In this document: piece by piece, positions 44,757 through 55,466 of the stretch
How positions within the stretch are numbered: position 1 is the stretch's first letter
Layout of the letters: each line of letters opens with the position of its first letter
Origin: Planococcus wigleyi
GTDB taxonomy: Bacteria > Bacillota > Bacilli > Bacillales_A > Planococcaceae
DNA: 64,000 bases
Assembly: GCF_014836985.1 (NCBI RefSeq)
Contig: NZ_JACSPU010000008.1
Coordinates: 24,862 to 88,861, forward strand
Reading direction: 5' to 3'
Program-made: the position numbers and the translations under genes
The notes under the pieces: generated by a model
Database searches by the model: none
What the model was told of the DNA's origin: nothing
The model's input: the letters and a program-made list of their open reading frames with translations, nothing else

Positions 44757-45449
44757 TTAGTCAGCCGTTTCCGCAACTGCCTCTACGGTTTCAATCGCTT
44801 TTTCGATGTTTTCATAAATGATATTGCCGACGACGATGGTATCAGCAGCAGCAAGTGCTGCTCTCGCCTTATCAGCTGAATCGATTCCGCCTCCGTAAAA
44901 CATACGGGTTTCGTCCAGAACTTCTTTCACTTTCCCTGCCAGTTCCATATCGCCGTAAATGCCGCTGTACTCCAGATAAAAAATGGGCAGCCGGAAAAAA
45001 TGTTCGGCCAGCCGGGCATAAGCCACGACATCATCCGCCGATAAATCCGTTTTGGCTCCGGTCAGTTTGGCGGCTTTACAGTCCGCATTCAAAATGCAAT
45101 AGCCTTCCGCCACCATTTCGTCCCATTCCAATATCTCACCGTATTCTTTAATAGCTTGATGATGGAAACCTTTGATCCACTGCGGATCATCACTGTTAAG
45201 CACCGTCGGGATGAAATAGTAATCAAAGCCGGGCGCGACAGAATCAATTGTCGACACTTCCATAACGATCGGCAGATTATAAATTTGTATGCGTTCCGTC
45301 AATTCAAGGACATTGTCGAGTGTGACATTATCACTGCCGCCAATCAAGATGGCATCGGTCCCGGATCTGCAAATTCGTTCCAAATGTCCATCCGTAATCT
45401 CTTTAGCCGGATCTAATTTAAAGACATGCCGCCATGTTTTGAAGTCCAT
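44757..45449 (-). CDS. pcrB: Heptaprenylglyceryl phosphate synthase PcrB
   Basis: TIM-barrel prenyltransferase of 230 residues which in Bacillales joins heptaprenyl diphosphate to glycerol-1-phosphate. It starts with [16 protein letters not shown] and has [14 protein letters not shown] and [13 protein letters not shown] phosphate loops. It precedes pcrA by 40 bp on the same strand. The lipid product is later acetylated; its role is unknown. Confidence 0.92.
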   Translation of the reverse strand: MDFKTWRHVFKLDPAKEITDGHLERICRSGTDAILIGGSDNVTLDNVLELTERIQIYNLPIVMEVSTIDSVAPGFDYYFIPTVLNSDDPQWIKGFHHQAIKEYGEILEWDEMVAEGYCILNADCKAAKLTGAKTDLSADDVVAYARLAEHFFRLPIFYLEYSGIYGDMELAGKVKEVLDETRMFYGGGIDSADKARAALAAADTIVVGNIIYENIEKAIETVEAVAETAD

Positions 45450-45495
45450 TTAATTTCACCTGACTTTACATCGATTATCATCTATTTATTATAAC

Positions 45496-45529
45496 AAAAA
45501 AACCGAACAGAGTCGGTTCTCTGTTCAGT
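45496..45529 (-). terminator. Terminator overlapping the yerC stop
   Basis: Minus-strand stem CTGAACAGAG - AACCGA - CTCTGTTCGG followed by T7. The yerC TGA lies in the stem. Confidence 0.75.
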
Positions 45530-45845
45530 CTTTTGGAAGTTCAAACGGTTTTTCGTCGGGATACAGGCGCCCAAGCATTTCATCATAGCCATCATTTCCG
45601 TAGTTAAGGCAACGGCGGACACGTGAAATAGTCGCGGTACTGGCACCCGTTTCATTCTTGATTTTTTCGTATGTTTTTTTCATACGAAGCATATGTGCTA
45701 CTTCCAAACGCTGTGACAGCGATTGAATTTCACTGATTGTGCATAGATCATCGAAAAAGCGGTAAGCTTCTTCCTTATCCTTCAAAGCCAGGATCGCTTC
45801 AATCAGCTGATCTGTCTGATGGCCTCTGATTTTATCAACTTGCAT
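45525..45845 (-). CDS. yerC: YerC/YecD family TrpR-related DNA-binding protein
   Basis: Putative regulator of 106 residues with the TrpR-like fold: helical N-terminus and helix-turn-helix TYEKIKNETGASTATISRVRR. The target is unknown. It lies between yerB and pcrB as in B. subtilis. Confidence 0.85.
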   Translation of the reverse strand: MQVDKIRGHQTDQLIEAILALKDKEEAYRFFDDLCTISEIQSLSQRLEVAHMLRMKKTYEKIKNETGASTATISRVRRCLNYGNDGYDEMLGRLYPDEKPFELPKD

Positions 45846-45877
45846 GCAGCTTCATCATCCTTTCATTGCTACGAACA

Positions 45878-46897
45878 TCAAGGCGTATAGCTGACGGACT
45901 GTTCCATACCGGGTGCAGTCGGAACAACATGGAACCAGGTTTTCCCCGGCACCAATTTCACCGTCTCACCGTCTTCTGTCGGTACGGGCATCCCGTCTAT
46001 CGAACTCCATTCTATTTCACGGACGCCGCCCGCCTGGAACAACAGCGCTTTTCCACCGTTTTCCAGATCAATTGACTGGCGCCCTTCAGAATCGACAGTT
46101 TCGTGCGGCGCTTCAAAAACCAAAACATTTGAGACTTTCACTGTTTCCAAGGTCTCTTTATCGGTTGTCGGTACGCCACCGGACGATCGGCTGTATAGAT
46201 GTGACTTGCTGTCATATGTATACTCATTGAAAAACAACTCGTTTGTCCCGTACGCTACGCTTACCGAAAGAGCCTGTTCCTTAAGTTTAGCATTTTCCGC
46301 CGAGTCATAGAAATAATAAGGTGATTTCCATCTGTATTCAGTTGAAGCCTGCACATTCCCCATGGCTGTTTCGATATTTTCCGCAGTGATATAAGAGTTA
46401 TGGGGAGCAACACGATCGCTTGACCGCTGAAACAAAGTGCCATCATGTTGAATGCCATTCACGTGGTCAACCACCCCAGATTCCAGCATCACTTGAGCAG
46501 CGGGGCTGTAGCCATGAGCAACAAAAAAAGCATCAGAAGCAGCTGCCAACTCGACAAAATACTCCCTTGCACTGCGGATGGGACCAATGGTTTCCGGAAA
46601 ATCACTTTGGTACAAAGCCAAAAACCGGGTGATGTCGTATTCTGCAATCATTTCAAAAACCATATCCGCTTCACCCAATCCGGTTTGCGGACGGGCATCC
46701 GGATGATTATTGATGACTGCCATGACCGTTCGGCGATTGGTCGGAGGAGTCGCTTTTTCACCAGTGTATGGGGCAATTGTCAATGAGTTCTCCACCGGTG
46801 GCTGCTCTTCCGGGTCTTCTTTCATGATTATCCAAAAACCTGCAGCAAATACAGCGAGCACCAGTAAAATAAGCATGGCAAAAATCCAATTCTTCAT
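45878..46897 (-). CDS. yerB: DUF3048 domain protein (YerB-like), membrane-anchored
   Basis: Extracytoplasmic protein of 339 residues. An N-terminal helix (IFAMLILLVLAVFAAGFWIIM) anchors it; unlike B. subtilis YerB, which I remember as a lipoprotein, it has no lipobox cysteine. The DUF3048 core is recognisable: RRTVMAVINNHPDARPQTGLGEADMVFE, IGPIRSAREYF and GTLFQRSSDRVAPHNSYI. Function unknown. It lies 4 bp after yerA and is in the same direction. Confidence 0.83.
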   Translation of the reverse strand: MKNWIFAMLILLVLAVFAAGFWIIMKEDPEEQPPVENSLTIAPYTGEKATPPTNRRTVMAVINNHPDARPQTGLGEADMVFEMIAEYDITRFLALYQSDFPETIGPIRSAREYFVELAAASDAFFVAHGYSPAAQVMLESGVVDHVNGIQHDGTLFQRSSDRVAPHNSYITAENIETAMGNVQASTEYRWKSPYYFYDSAENAKLKEQALSVSVAYGTNELFFNEYTYDSKSHLYSRSSGGVPTTDKETLETVKVSNVLVFEAPHETVDSEGRQSIDLENGGKALLFQAGGVREIEWSSIDGMPVPTEDGETVKLVPGKTWFHVVPTAPGMEQSVSYTP

Positions 46898-46901
46898 ATC
46901 A

Positions 46902-48632
46902 TTACCTCATGAACGCCGGAAACAGGATCTTTTTATTCATGACATCGTAAATGCCTTTTTGTGTCACGCGGACATATGGCAGATGAGTCGCCTGCAAAAA
47001 CAGCAAGGTATAAACAGCATCGCCATGCTTGTAGCCGCGTTCTTTCAATGCTTTCTTCAAGGCCTGTTCCTGGACGATCAATTGTTCCATCGGCAAATCC
47101 GACATCACTCCGCCATAGGGCAGCGGCAGAGATTCTATAATCTCTCCATTTTCCGTCAGGATGATGCCGCCTTTCAGGCGTTTCAATTCATTGAAGGCAA
47201 TCCACATATCTTCACGATTTTTGCCGATCAGGATAATATCGCCCGTCGTCGTATAGGAAGATGCGAACCCATCAAGTCCCGGTGCGAAACCTTTAATCAA
47301 TGTATTGACGCGCCATTTGCCTTTTTTATCGATCAGCATTAAAAAGCTTTCATCATGTGTTTTTGATAAATTGGAGTCATGCGTGTCAACACTGACAGAA
47401 TAGGGTTTCGTGATGACATCATTGACCATTTCAATACCGAAAGGCATCGAAAACTGGAAGTCGTCATCCGTCAGTTCATAGTCGATTTCAAGATCCGGAA
47501 AAATCGACCAATCGATATCTGGTAAAGACAGGACTTTTTCTCCGTCTTTCTTCAGCCAAACCCCTTTTGAAATAACACCTGAAGGGACCGGATTTTCTAA
47601 TGTATCAAGAATGTTCAAGTTGGCGTAACGGCCTGTCGCAATCAATCCGTGGAGGCTTGTTACGTTGTAATAACGGGCGACATTATAAGATGCCATCATA
47701 TAGGCGTCGATCGCCGGTACACCGGCCTCCAGGGCGATTTTGATGCACAGGTCCATGACACCATCCAAATGAAAGGCTGGCGTTGAACCGTCTGTCGTCA
47801 TCATCAATTTATCGAAGACGTTCAACTCGCGCTCGACAATCCCTTTCAGCAAATGCGGAAGATCCGGCCGAATGGAAGAGTGGCGGAGTGTGACTCCATA
47901 GCCATGAAGCAGGCGCATTTCCACTTCATCCACAGTCATCGCTTCATGGTCGCCATCTGCTCCAAGCAGCCGCATGCGAGCCAATGTTTTCTCTGACGCA
48001 CCTGGGAAATGCCCTTCAATTTTTTTCAGCCCCATTTTGGCTTTTTGGATCCAGTACAGCATCTGGTCGTCACCCGCCATCAGTTTCGGCCAGCCCGTCA
48101 ATTCGCCGCCGAGCAATACATCTTGGCGATCCAGCCATTCGCCCACTGATTTGGAAGTGAATAATCGGTCTTCCTCATTCAACTCTGTCTGGGAATCAAA
48201 ACGCGTCCACCAATAAAAACTGAACGGCAATTCCGCCATCTGGTCCAACAATGAAAACGCTTTCTCATTTTCCAATGCTAAAAAAAGCGTGAGGTTATCG
48301 GAAAGGAACATCGTCGTTCCGCCCTGTGCCGCATGATCGGCAAAGCTTATGGGATTGTATAACTGTGAAGGATGGACATGAGGTTCTATGTATCCAGGAA
48401 CGATGTATTTGCCGGTCATATCTGCTACTTCCGTCGAAGCATCCACTTTCGGCATTTCTTTTCCTGCATAGACGATACGATCATCAGCAATCCATATATT
48501 TCCTGTCATCCATTTCTTAAAAATTCCATGAAGATATGTTGCGTTTGTCAAAACGAGATCCGGCGCTGTTTCTTTTGTAACAATTTTCAACTGTTTGCGA
48601 ATCTCTGTATTTTTCCATAGAGGATTAACCAT
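46902..48632 (-). CDS. yerA: Adenine deaminase-related amidohydrolase (YerA)
   Basis: Amidohydrolase-superfamily protein of 576 residues. The metal-binding pair is H85/H87 in EPHVHP of the barrel, and the C-terminus is an adenine deaminase C-terminal domain. Adenine deamination fits its place beside the purine operon, though enzymatic proof for YerA is something I do not know. The ATG at 48632 follows AAGGTG by 10 nt; the frame's extension to 48743 lacks such a site. Confidence 0.83.
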   Translation of the reverse strand: MVNPLWKNTEIRKQLKIVTKETAPDLVLTNATYLHGIFKKWMTGNIWIADDRIVYAGKEMPKVDASTEVADMTGKYIVPGYIEPHVHPSQLYNPISFADHAAQGGTTMFLSDNLTLFLALENEKAFSLLDQMAELPFSFYWWTRFDSQTELNEEDRLFTSKSVGEWLDRQDVLLGGELTGWPKLMAGDDQMLYWIQKAKMGLKKIEGHFPGASEKTLARMRLLGADGDHEAMTVDEVEMRLLHGYGVTLRHSSIRPDLPHLLKGIVERELNVFDKLMMTTDGSTPAFHLDGVMDLCIKIALEAGVPAIDAYMMASYNVARYYNVTSLHGLIATGRYANLNILDTLENPVPSGVISKGVWLKKDGEKVLSLPDIDWSIFPDLEIDYELTDDDFQFSMPFGIEMVNDVITKPYSVSVDTHDSNLSKTHDESFLMLIDKKGKWRVNTLIKGFAPGLDGFASSYTTTGDIILIGKNREDMWIAFNELKRLKGGIILTENGEIIESLPLPYGGVMSDLPMEQLIVQEQALKKALKERGYKHGDAVYTLLFLQATHLPYVRVTQKGIYDVMNKKILFPAFMR

Positions 48633-48742
48633 TTGCCGGCACCTTCTTTCTACAAGTTCAATACTTAATATAGTAGCATAATTATGCACGCAATTACAGG
48701 TTTTGCCTGCAAAAACACGAACATTCTGATTAAATCCGGACA

Positions 48743-48770
48743 CAAAAAATCCACGCAGAATGCGTGGATC
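48743..48770 (-). terminator. Terminator after the GNAT gene
   Basis: Minus-strand stem ATCCACGCA - TTC - TGCGTGGAT followed by TTTTTTG. Confidence 0.8.
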
Positions 48771-48781
48771 TTAGAAATTCA

Positions 48782-49372
48782 TTATTTTTCAACAGGATCG
48801 CTGAATGGTTTTAAGACATCTGTTTTTTCTTCTTCCTGGAAAGTCAAAACGTCTGCAACCGAATCATAAGATTCGCCGTAGAACTGTTCGTCTTTATAGG
48901 TATGGATATCCTGATACATTTTCTTCATGCCTTCGAAAATCTCTTCTTCTGTTTCTCCCCCCGGAGTCCAGTAAAGGATTTCCATTGAATTTTCTTCCCC
49001 CGTCGCCAAAGAACGACGGCAATATCCAATCGATGATGCGTGTTCGAATCCTTCGCGCGCATAAAAACGCAGGCGTTTTTCCGTGTCAGTGTCTTCGTAA
49101 TTGACCGGTTCTACTTCAAGGATGATCGGTTTGTTTTTATCCTTCAACATTTGAAGCGTCTTTTTGCCAAGTCCCATGCCGCGTGATTCTTTTGATACGA
49201 ATAAATAATCGACAAACGTGAAATTCGGGAATTCCGCATACATCAACACATGATAAGGACCCTCATCTTTGTAATAGACGCTGCCTTTTTCCTTCAATAA
49301 CGTATCCATATGCTCTTTTGATTTCATTTCTTCGACTGGAAAGTACTGATTTAACTTTTCATACCAATTCAT
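48782..49372 (-). CDS. GNAT family N-acetyltransferase
   Basis: Acetyltransferase-fold protein of 196 residues with the acetyl-CoA loop SRGMGLGKKTL (about 83-93). The extended C-terminal half is acidic. The substrate is unknown. The ATG follows GAAAGGAGAC. It stands between the purine operon and yerA with its own terminator. Confidence 0.78.
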   Translation of the reverse strand: MNWYEKLNQYFPVEEMKSKEHMDTLLKEKGSVYYKDEGPYHVLMYAEFPNFTFVDYLFVSKESRGMGLGKKTLQMLKDKNKPIILEVEPVNYEDTDTEKRLRFYAREGFEHASSIGYCRRSLATGEENSMEILYWTPGGETEEEIFEGMKKMYQDIHTYKDEQFYGESYDSVADVLTFQEEEKTDVLKPFSDPVEK

Positions 49373-49513
49373 AATCTGTCTCCTTTCAAGTTTAAGTGCC
49401 CTGCTGATTTTGTTTCTGGGGTCGTAATGGGTTTGCCATTCTGGAGTTTAAATAGAGGTAAACGTGGGCTGTTGAAAATCCTCAACTTTACTTTTATCAC
49501 CTAAGGACAGGCA

Positions 49514-49554
49514 ATAAAAAAAATGACACATCTTCTTGTCGAATTTGTGTCACC
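49514..49554 (-). terminator. Terminator of the pur operon
   Basis: Minus-strand stem TGACACA - AATTCGACAAGAAGA - TGTGTCA followed by T8, 25 nt after the purD stop. Confidence 0.75.
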
Positions 49555-49579
49555 TAAAATTATATCATATAAAAAATCA

Positions 49580-50827
49580 TTATGCACGCCATCCGATGTC
49601 CGTTCGGTAGAAAAAGCCATCCCAAGGCAGGCTGTCCAGTTGTTCATACACTTTGTCCTGAGCGCCCCGGATAGAAGGCCCACTCGCTGAAACGAGCAGC
49701 ACACGCCCTCCATTGCCGGCATATCCACCGTTCAAACGCTTCGTGCCTGCATGTGTCACTTCAACGCCGGAAAGCTTTGATAGGTCAGGCAAAGGAGTGC
49801 CTTTTTCGACTGTTTCCGGATAGCCCTCCGCTGCAATGACTACACCAAGCACTGCCTGATCATCCCATTCCAACTCGGCCGGCTTTCCGCTCAAAATCGC
49901 AGCCATAAAGAGACCAAAGTCAGATTTCATGCGCGGCAGGACCACCTGCGTTTCCGGATCTCCAAAACGCGCGTTGAATTCGATGACTTTTGGGCCTTGT
50001 TTGGTCAAAATGACTCCAGTATAAAGAATGCCATTAAAAGGCGTCCCTTCCGATGCCATTGCCTGGACTGCCGGTTCCACAATTTTTGTGAAAGTCTCAT
50101 CGACAATTTCCTGTGATATTTGAGGAACAGGCGAGTAGGCACCCATGCCGCCGGTATTCGGTCCACGGTCTCCATCAAATGCCCGCTTATGGTCCTGCGA
50201 AATGACCATCGGATAAATCCGGCCAGCCTGGACAAATGACATGAACGAAAACTCTTCGCCATCCAAAAATTCTTCAATGACCACTTTGGATCCCGATTCG
50301 CCGAACTTCTGCCCTTCCAGCATGTCATTGACAGCAGAAACAGCCTCTTCCTCCGTTAACGCCACAACGACTCCTTTACCGGCTGCCAGACCATCTGCTT
50401 TAATGACAATCGGTGCTCCGTGCTGACGGATAAAAGCGATGGCTGGAGCAACTTCTGTAAAAGTTTCATAGCCAGCAGTCGGAATGCTGTATTTCTCCAT
50501 CAATTCTTTCGCGAAAGCTTTGCTGCCTTCAATTTGTGCAGCTTGTTTGGATGGACCGAAAATGCGCAGCCCTTTGGCTTCAAAAAAGTCGACGATGCCT
50601 TCTGACAATGGCTGTTCAGGACCAACAAAACTGAAGTCCACTCCTTGCTGTTGAGCAAAGTCCGCCAGACCGGCAAAATCCATTTCATCGATTGCCGCTA
50701 TTTCAGCGTCTTCCTGCATCCCATCATTTCCAGGAGCTGCAAAAACTTTCGTGACCGACGGGGATTTCGAGAACTGCCGGACAATGGCATGTTCCCTTCC
50801 GCCTCTTCCAATAACCAATACCTTCAT
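49580..50827 (-). CDS. purD: Phosphoribosylamine-glycine ligase
   Basis: GAR synthetase of 415 residues, joining phosphoribosylamine and glycine with ATP (step 2). ATP-grasp enzyme starting MKVLVIGRGGREHAI, with GDRGPNTGGMGAYSP and INARFGDPETQ as family blocks. Last gene of the pur operon, 15 bp after purH; the operon terminator follows. Confidence 0.96.
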   Translation of the reverse strand: MKVLVIGRGGREHAIVRQFSKSPSVTKVFAAPGNDGMQEDAEIAAIDEMDFAGLADFAQQQGVDFSFVGPEQPLSEGIVDFFEAKGLRIFGPSKQAAQIEGSKAFAKELMEKYSIPTAGYETFTEVAPAIAFIRQHGAPIVIKADGLAAGKGVVVALTEEEAVSAVNDMLEGQKFGESGSKVVIEEFLDGEEFSFMSFVQAGRIYPMVISQDHKRAFDGDRGPNTGGMGAYSPVPQISQEIVDETFTKIVEPAVQAMASEGTPFNGILYTGVILTKQGPKVIEFNARFGDPETQVVLPRMKSDFGLFMAAILSGKPAELEWDDQAVLGVVIAAEGYPETVEKGTPLPDLSKLSGVEVTHAGTKRLNGGYAGNGGRVLLVSASGPSIRGAQDKVYEQLDSLPWDGFFYRTDIGWRA

Positions 50828-50842
50828 TTTGCTCCACCTCGA

Positions 50843-52375
50843 TTAATGTTTGAAATGACGGACGCCTGTAAAGACCATGGCAATCCCGTATTCGTTCGCT
50901 TTATCGATCGAATCCTGATCTTTCTTGGATCCGCCCGGTTGGATGATGGCTTTAATGCCTGCTTGTGCAGCAGCTTCCACTGTATCGTTCATCGGGAAGA
51001 ATGCGTCTGATGCCATGATGGCTCCTTGAGCTGCTTCGCCCGCCTGCTCCAACGCAATTTTAGCCGATCCTACGCGGTTCATTTGGCCCGCACCGATCCC
51101 TAATGTCATCTCCGAATTGCAGACGACGATGGCATTCGATTTAACATGCTTCACAACACTCCAACCAAGCTTTAGCGCTTCAAGCTCTGCTGCTGTCGGC
51201 TGGCGTTCTGTTGCGATGTGGATATCTGCATCATCATATCCGTAGACATCCGGCTGTTGGATCAACAAGCCGCCTTCAACGGTAACGGTGTTCCATTTGT
51301 CTGTGGTTTGGCTATCGAATGGAATCGTCAAAAGACGGATGTTCTTCTTTTGTGTCAGCAATTCGATGGCTTCATCTGAAAATGCTGGAGCGATGATGAT
51401 TTCAAGGAAGATCGTCGCCAATTGCTTGGCTGTCTCTGCATCCACTTCACGGTTCAATGCCACAATCCCGCCAAAAATGGAAGTTGAGTCGGCTTCGTAA
51501 GCTTTTGTGAAAGCATTTGCAATCGTTTCGCCTGTACCGACGCCGCATGGGTTCATGTGTTTGACAGCGACTGCTGCAGGCATCTTGAATTCTTTAATGA
51601 TTTGAAGAGCAGCATTGGCATCCTGGATATTGTTATAGGAAAGCTCTTTGCCATGCAATTGGTCGGCATTGGCAATTGAAAAATCCGATCCAAGCGGGCT
51701 GCGGTAGAAAGCGGCTTTTTGGTGAGGGTTTTCCCCGTAGCGAAGCGTTTGGGACAATTCATAAGTAAGCGTCAATTGATCCGGGTATTCTTCGCCCGTC
51801 AGGTCAGTCAAATAGTTGGAGATATAAGAATCATAAGCGGCTGTATGGCGGAAAACTTTCGCTGCCAATCGGCGCCGCGTTTCAGGTGTGGTTTGACCAT
51901 TATGTAATTCAATCAATACTGCTTCATAATCGGTTGCATCGACAATAACAGTGACGTAAGCATGATTTTTTGCAGCAGAACGCAGCATCGTCGGTCCGCC
52001 GATATCAATGTTTTCAATTGCATCATCCACAGTGACATCCGGTTTGGCGATCGTTTCACGAAATGGGTACAGGTTGACACAGACGATGTCAATCGGTGAA
52101 ATGCCGTTTTCAGCCATTTGTTTTTGGTGATCGGCATCATCGTGTTTGGCCAACAATCCACCGTGTACAAGAGGGTGCAAGGTTTTTACACGGCCTCCCA
52201 AAATTTCAGGAAACTTAGTGATTTCATCTACTGCAGTGATGGAAACCCCATTCTCTTCAAGAAACTTCTTCGTTCCCCCTGTCGATAAAAGTTCGTAGCC
52301 CATCTTTTCCAATTCTTGTGCAAATTCCAATATCCCGGATTTATCCGATACGCTGAGTAATGCTCTTTTTTTCAC
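50843..52375 (-). CDS. purH: Bifunctional AICAR transformylase/IMP cyclohydrolase
   Basis: Protein of 510 residues doing the last two steps to IMP. The cyclohydrolase part is N-terminal ([22 protein letters not shown]), the formyl-transfer part C-terminal, with KHMNPCGVG and the terminal [17 protein letters not shown] motif. It sits between purN and purD with 33 and 15 bp gaps. Confidence 0.96.
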   Translation of the reverse strand: MKKRALLSVSDKSGILEFAQELEKMGYELLSTGGTKKFLEENGVSITAVDEITKFPEILGGRVKTLHPLVHGGLLAKHDDADHQKQMAENGISPIDIVCVNLYPFRETIAKPDVTVDDAIENIDIGGPTMLRSAAKNHAYVTVIVDATDYEAVLIELHNGQTTPETRRRLAAKVFRHTAAYDSYISNYLTDLTGEEYPDQLTLTYELSQTLRYGENPHQKAAFYRSPLGSDFSIANADQLHGKELSYNNIQDANAALQIIKEFKMPAAVAVKHMNPCGVGTGETIANAFTKAYEADSTSIFGGIVALNREVDAETAKQLATIFLEIIIAPAFSDEAIELLTQKKNIRLLTIPFDSQTTDKWNTVTVEGGLLIQQPDVYGYDDADIHIATERQPTAAELEALKLGWSVVKHVKSNAIVVCNSEMTLGIGAGQMNRVGSAKIALEQAGEAAQGAIMASDAFFPMNDTVEAAAQAGIKAIIQPGGSKKDQDSIDKANEYGIAMVFTGVRHFKH

Positions 52376-52408
52376 AAATAGTCCTCCTATAGATTAAGAC
52401 CGACAATT

Positions 52409-52981
52409 TTACCGGTCGAATAATTGCTGCAAAGTTGCAGGATATAATTCATGTTCAATCTGATGGATCTGTTGCTCGACTTCATCACGCCCACGTCCTG
52501 CAACCAGGAATGACTGCTGCGTAATGATGCTGCCTGTATCCATGCCGGCATCCACGAAATGTACAGTAACGCCTGCTCTTTCCGCACCTGCTGCCAATGT
52601 TTGGCCAATGGCATCTTTCCCCGGAAACGCCGGAAGCACAGAGGGATGAATATTGACGATGCGGTTCTCATAAGCTGCCAGCAGAACTGGACCGATCAAG
52701 CGCATGTAACCGGCCAAAACGATCCATTCCACTCCGAGCTCCTGCAGTTTTTCTTTCAGCATCTGCTCGTAAAGCTGCTTGGATTCAAACTCAGACGGCT
52801 TAAAAGCGAAAGACGCCACTCCTGCCTTGCGTGCACGTTCTATTACATAAGCTTGTGGCTTATCGGTCACAGCAAGCACCAATTCCGCCTGCAGACTGCC
52901 GCCGGCAATAGCGTCGGCAATGGCTTGGAAATTAGAACCGTTTCCTGACGCAAAGATAGCAATTTTCGGTTTAGTGCTCAT
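52409..52981 (-). CDS. purN: Phosphoribosylglycinamide formyltransferase
   Basis: GAR formyltransferase of 190 residues using 10-formyl-THF (step 3). The N-terminal [15 protein letters not shown] and the catalytic segment AGYMRLIGP ... [15 protein letters not shown] with Asn, His and Asp are in place. The ATG at 52981 lies within the end of purM (11-bp overlap), coupling their translation. Confidence 0.95.
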   Translation of the reverse strand: MSTKPKIAIFASGNGSNFQAIADAIAGGSLQAELVLAVTDKPQAYVIERARKAGVASFAFKPSEFESKQLYEQMLKEKLQELGVEWIVLAGYMRLIGPVLLAAYENRIVNIHPSVLPAFPGKDAIGQTLAAGAERAGVTVHFVDAGMDTGSIITQQSFLVAGRGRDEVEQQIHQIEHELYPATLQQLFDR

Positions 52982-54032
52982 CCAATGTGCCGTCCTGTTC
53001 ACCTTGGAATTGAACGCCTGCCGTTTTTGAGACGCGGCCGATAGGGAAAGCCTGCTCACCATTCTCCCGAGCTGTTTTCAGCACCTGTTCCGCATCTTCT
53101 GGATCAACCGCCAGAACAAAACCGATGCCCATATTGAAGACCGAATACAGATCGCGGTCCGCAAGTTCCCCTTTTTCCTTCAATAGGGTGAAAATATCAA
53201 GAACCGGCCAGCTGCCGATCGTGATTTCTGCACCTAATCCTTCCGGCATCATCCGCGGGATGTTCTCGATAAAGCCACCGCCTGTCACATGGGCCATGCC
53301 ATGAATGCCGGTTTCGTTGCTGATGGCAGCTACTGCTTTTGCGTATATTTTAGTTGGCGTCAACAGTGCGCCACCAATTGGACCAAGTGATTCAAAGCCT
53401 TCAACCGTTTGTTCAAGCGTAAAGTTGTTTTGTTCGAAAACGATCTGGCGAACCAGCGAATAGCCGTTGGAATGGATACCACTGGAAGCAAGGCCGATCA
53501 GGACATCACCCGCAGTGATTTTTTCTCCTGTGACGATTTTGGATTTCTCCGCAGCCCCCACCGCAAAACCGGCGATATCGTATTCGTCTTCTTCATAGAG
53601 CCCAGGCATTTCAGCAGTTTCCCCGCCGATCAATGCAGCACCGGCCTGGACACAGCCGTCCGCTACACCTTTGACGATTTGTTCTATCTTTTCAGGAACC
53701 GCTTTGCCGACTGCGATATAGTCAAGGAAAAATAAAGGTTCCGCACCTTGTGCAACAATGTCATTAACGCACATGGCGACACAATCGATGCCGATTGTAT
53801 CGTGGCGGTCCGCCATGAATGCCAGCTTCAGTTTCGTGCCGACGCCGTCCGTTCCGGAAACAAGAACCGGTTCTTTCAAATTCAGCTCAGATAAATCGAA
53901 CATGCCGCCGAAGCCCCCAAATGCACCCAGCATTCCTTTGCGTGCTGTCCGCTCCACATGGGATTTCATGCGGTTGACCGCTTCGTAGCCTGCTTCGATA
54001 TTGACGCCTGCTTTTTCATATGCTTTTGACAC
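52971..54032 (-). CDS. purM: Phosphoribosylformylglycinamidine cyclo-ligase
   Basis: AIR synthetase of 353 residues (step 5). Blocks [49 protein letters not shown] and [11 protein letters not shown] are those of the family. The gap to purF is 12 bp. Confidence 0.96.
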   Translation of the reverse strand: MSKAYEKAGVNIEAGYEAVNRMKSHVERTARKGMLGAFGGFGGMFDLSELNLKEPVLVSGTDGVGTKLKLAFMADRHDTIGIDCVAMCVNDIVAQGAEPLFFLDYIAVGKAVPEKIEQIVKGVADGCVQAGAALIGGETAEMPGLYEEDEYDIAGFAVGAAEKSKIVTGEKITAGDVLIGLASSGIHSNGYSLVRQIVFEQNNFTLEQTVEGFESLGPIGGALLTPTKIYAKAVAAISNETGIHGMAHVTGGGFIENIPRMMPEGLGAEITIGSWPVLDIFTLLKEKGELADRDLYSVFNMGIGFVLAVDPEDAEQVLKTARENGEQAFPIGRVSKTAGVQFQGEQDGTLDEH

Positions 54033-54044
54033 ACCGGTTCCCCC

Positions 54045-55466
54045 TTATTTCACTTTTTCTTTTTCATGCGGCAACACTGTATCCGGATAAATATTGGTTG
54101 GGTATTCCCCTGTAAAACAAGCGAGGCAGTGTCCGCATTTCGAACCGGGATCTGTTCGCCCGATGTTTTGGACCATGCCATCCACCGACAGGAATGTCAG
54201 TGAATCCGCTCCGATAATTTCACGCATTTCTTCTACCGTATTGTTGGCGGCAATCAATTCGCCTGCCGTGCTGATATCAATGCCGTAAAAACATGGATTC
54301 TTGATGGGCGGTGAACTGATGACAACGTGTACTTCCGTGGCGCCTGCTTCTTTCAGCAAGTTGACGATGCGCCGTGAAGTCGTGCCGCGGACGATTGAAT
54401 CATCCACCATAATGACGCGTTTGCCTTTCACTACTTGGCGGACAGGCGATAATTTCATTTTCACGCCTTGTTCACGCAAGTCCTGCGAAGGCTGGATAAA
54501 TGTGCGCCCCACATAACGGTTTTTGATCAATCCCAATTCATAGGGAATGCCGCTTTGTTCCGAATAGCCGATGGCTGCCGAAATACTGGAATCCGGAACA
54601 CCCGTCACGACATCCGCTTCAATCTGCACTTCCTTCGCCAATTGAACGCCGAGGCGCTTTCTTGCGGTATGGACGTTGATGCCGTCGATATCCGAATCAG
54701 GACGTGAGAAATATACGTATTCCATCGTACAGATTGCCCGTTCTTCCGGATATGCAAAGCGTTCTGCGCGCAGGCCGTCTTTTGTGATGATCAAAAACTC
54801 ACCAGGTTCAACCGAACGAACAAATTCCGCTCCGACTATATCAAAAGCACAAGTTTCCGATGCCGTCACCCAGGCATCTCCAAGTCTTCCAAGAGATAAA
54901 GGGCGCAGTCCGTTCGGATCCAAAGCAATATACATCGCTTCTTCCGTCAAAATAACGCAGGCAAAGGCACCTTTCAATAAGGACAAGGCATTTTTCGCTT
55001 TTTCTTCAAACGTTGCATAACCGCTTCGTTTGATTAAATGAGCCAGCACTTCCGTGTCGGAAGTTGTTTGAAAAATGCTTCCTTGGCGTTCCAGGTGGCC
55101 TTTCAGCTGCGTGGCATTGACCAAGTTGCCATTATGGGAAATTGCCAAACTGCCGGTCGTTGAATTAAAGAGCAGGGGCTGCACATTTTCAATGCCGCTG
55201 CCCCCTGCTGTTGCATACCGTACATGGCCAATCGCGCCATGCCCTGCAATCTTTTCAATCTTTTCAGGCGTAAAGACTTCACTGACCATGCCTTCACCTT
55301 TTAATGGACGAAGCCCCTCCCCGTCCGTCGACACAATTCCAGCACCTTCCTGGCCGCGATGCTGCAGTGCATGCAATCCGTAATAGGTCAATTGAGTCGC
55401 ATTTGGGTGGCCCCATATTCCAAAGACGCCACATTCTTCATTTAAGCTTCTGATTTCAGCAAGCAT
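54045..55466 (-). CDS. purF: Amidophosphoribosyltransferase
   Basis: First committed enzyme, 473 residues, making phosphoribosylamine from PRPP and glutamine. An 11-residue propeptide ([11 protein letters not shown]) is removed to expose the catalytic Cys12, as in B. subtilis. The PRPP loop is [13 protein letters not shown] and the C-terminal CGHCLACF belongs to the 4Fe-4S ligand region. The ATG at 55466 lies inside the purL end (25-bp overlap); the longer frame to 55520 is rejected. Confidence 0.96.
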   Translation of the reverse strand: MLAEIRSLNEECGVFGIWGHPNATQLTYYGLHALQHRGQEGAGIVSTDGEGLRPLKGEGMVSEVFTPEKIEKIAGHGAIGHVRYATAGGSGIENVQPLLFNSTTGSLAISHNGNLVNATQLKGHLERQGSIFQTTSDTEVLAHLIKRSGYATFEEKAKNALSLLKGAFACVILTEEAMYIALDPNGLRPLSLGRLGDAWVTASETCAFDIVGAEFVRSVEPGEFLIITKDGLRAERFAYPEERAICTMEYVYFSRPDSDIDGINVHTARKRLGVQLAKEVQIEADVVTGVPDSSISAAIGYSEQSGIPYELGLIKNRYVGRTFIQPSQDLREQGVKMKLSPVRQVVKGKRVIMVDDSIVRGTTSRRIVNLLKEAGATEVHVVISSPPIKNPCFYGIDISTAGELIAANNTVEEMREIIGADSLTFLSVDGMVQNIGRTDPGSKCGHCLACFTGEYPTNIYPDTVLPHEKEKVK

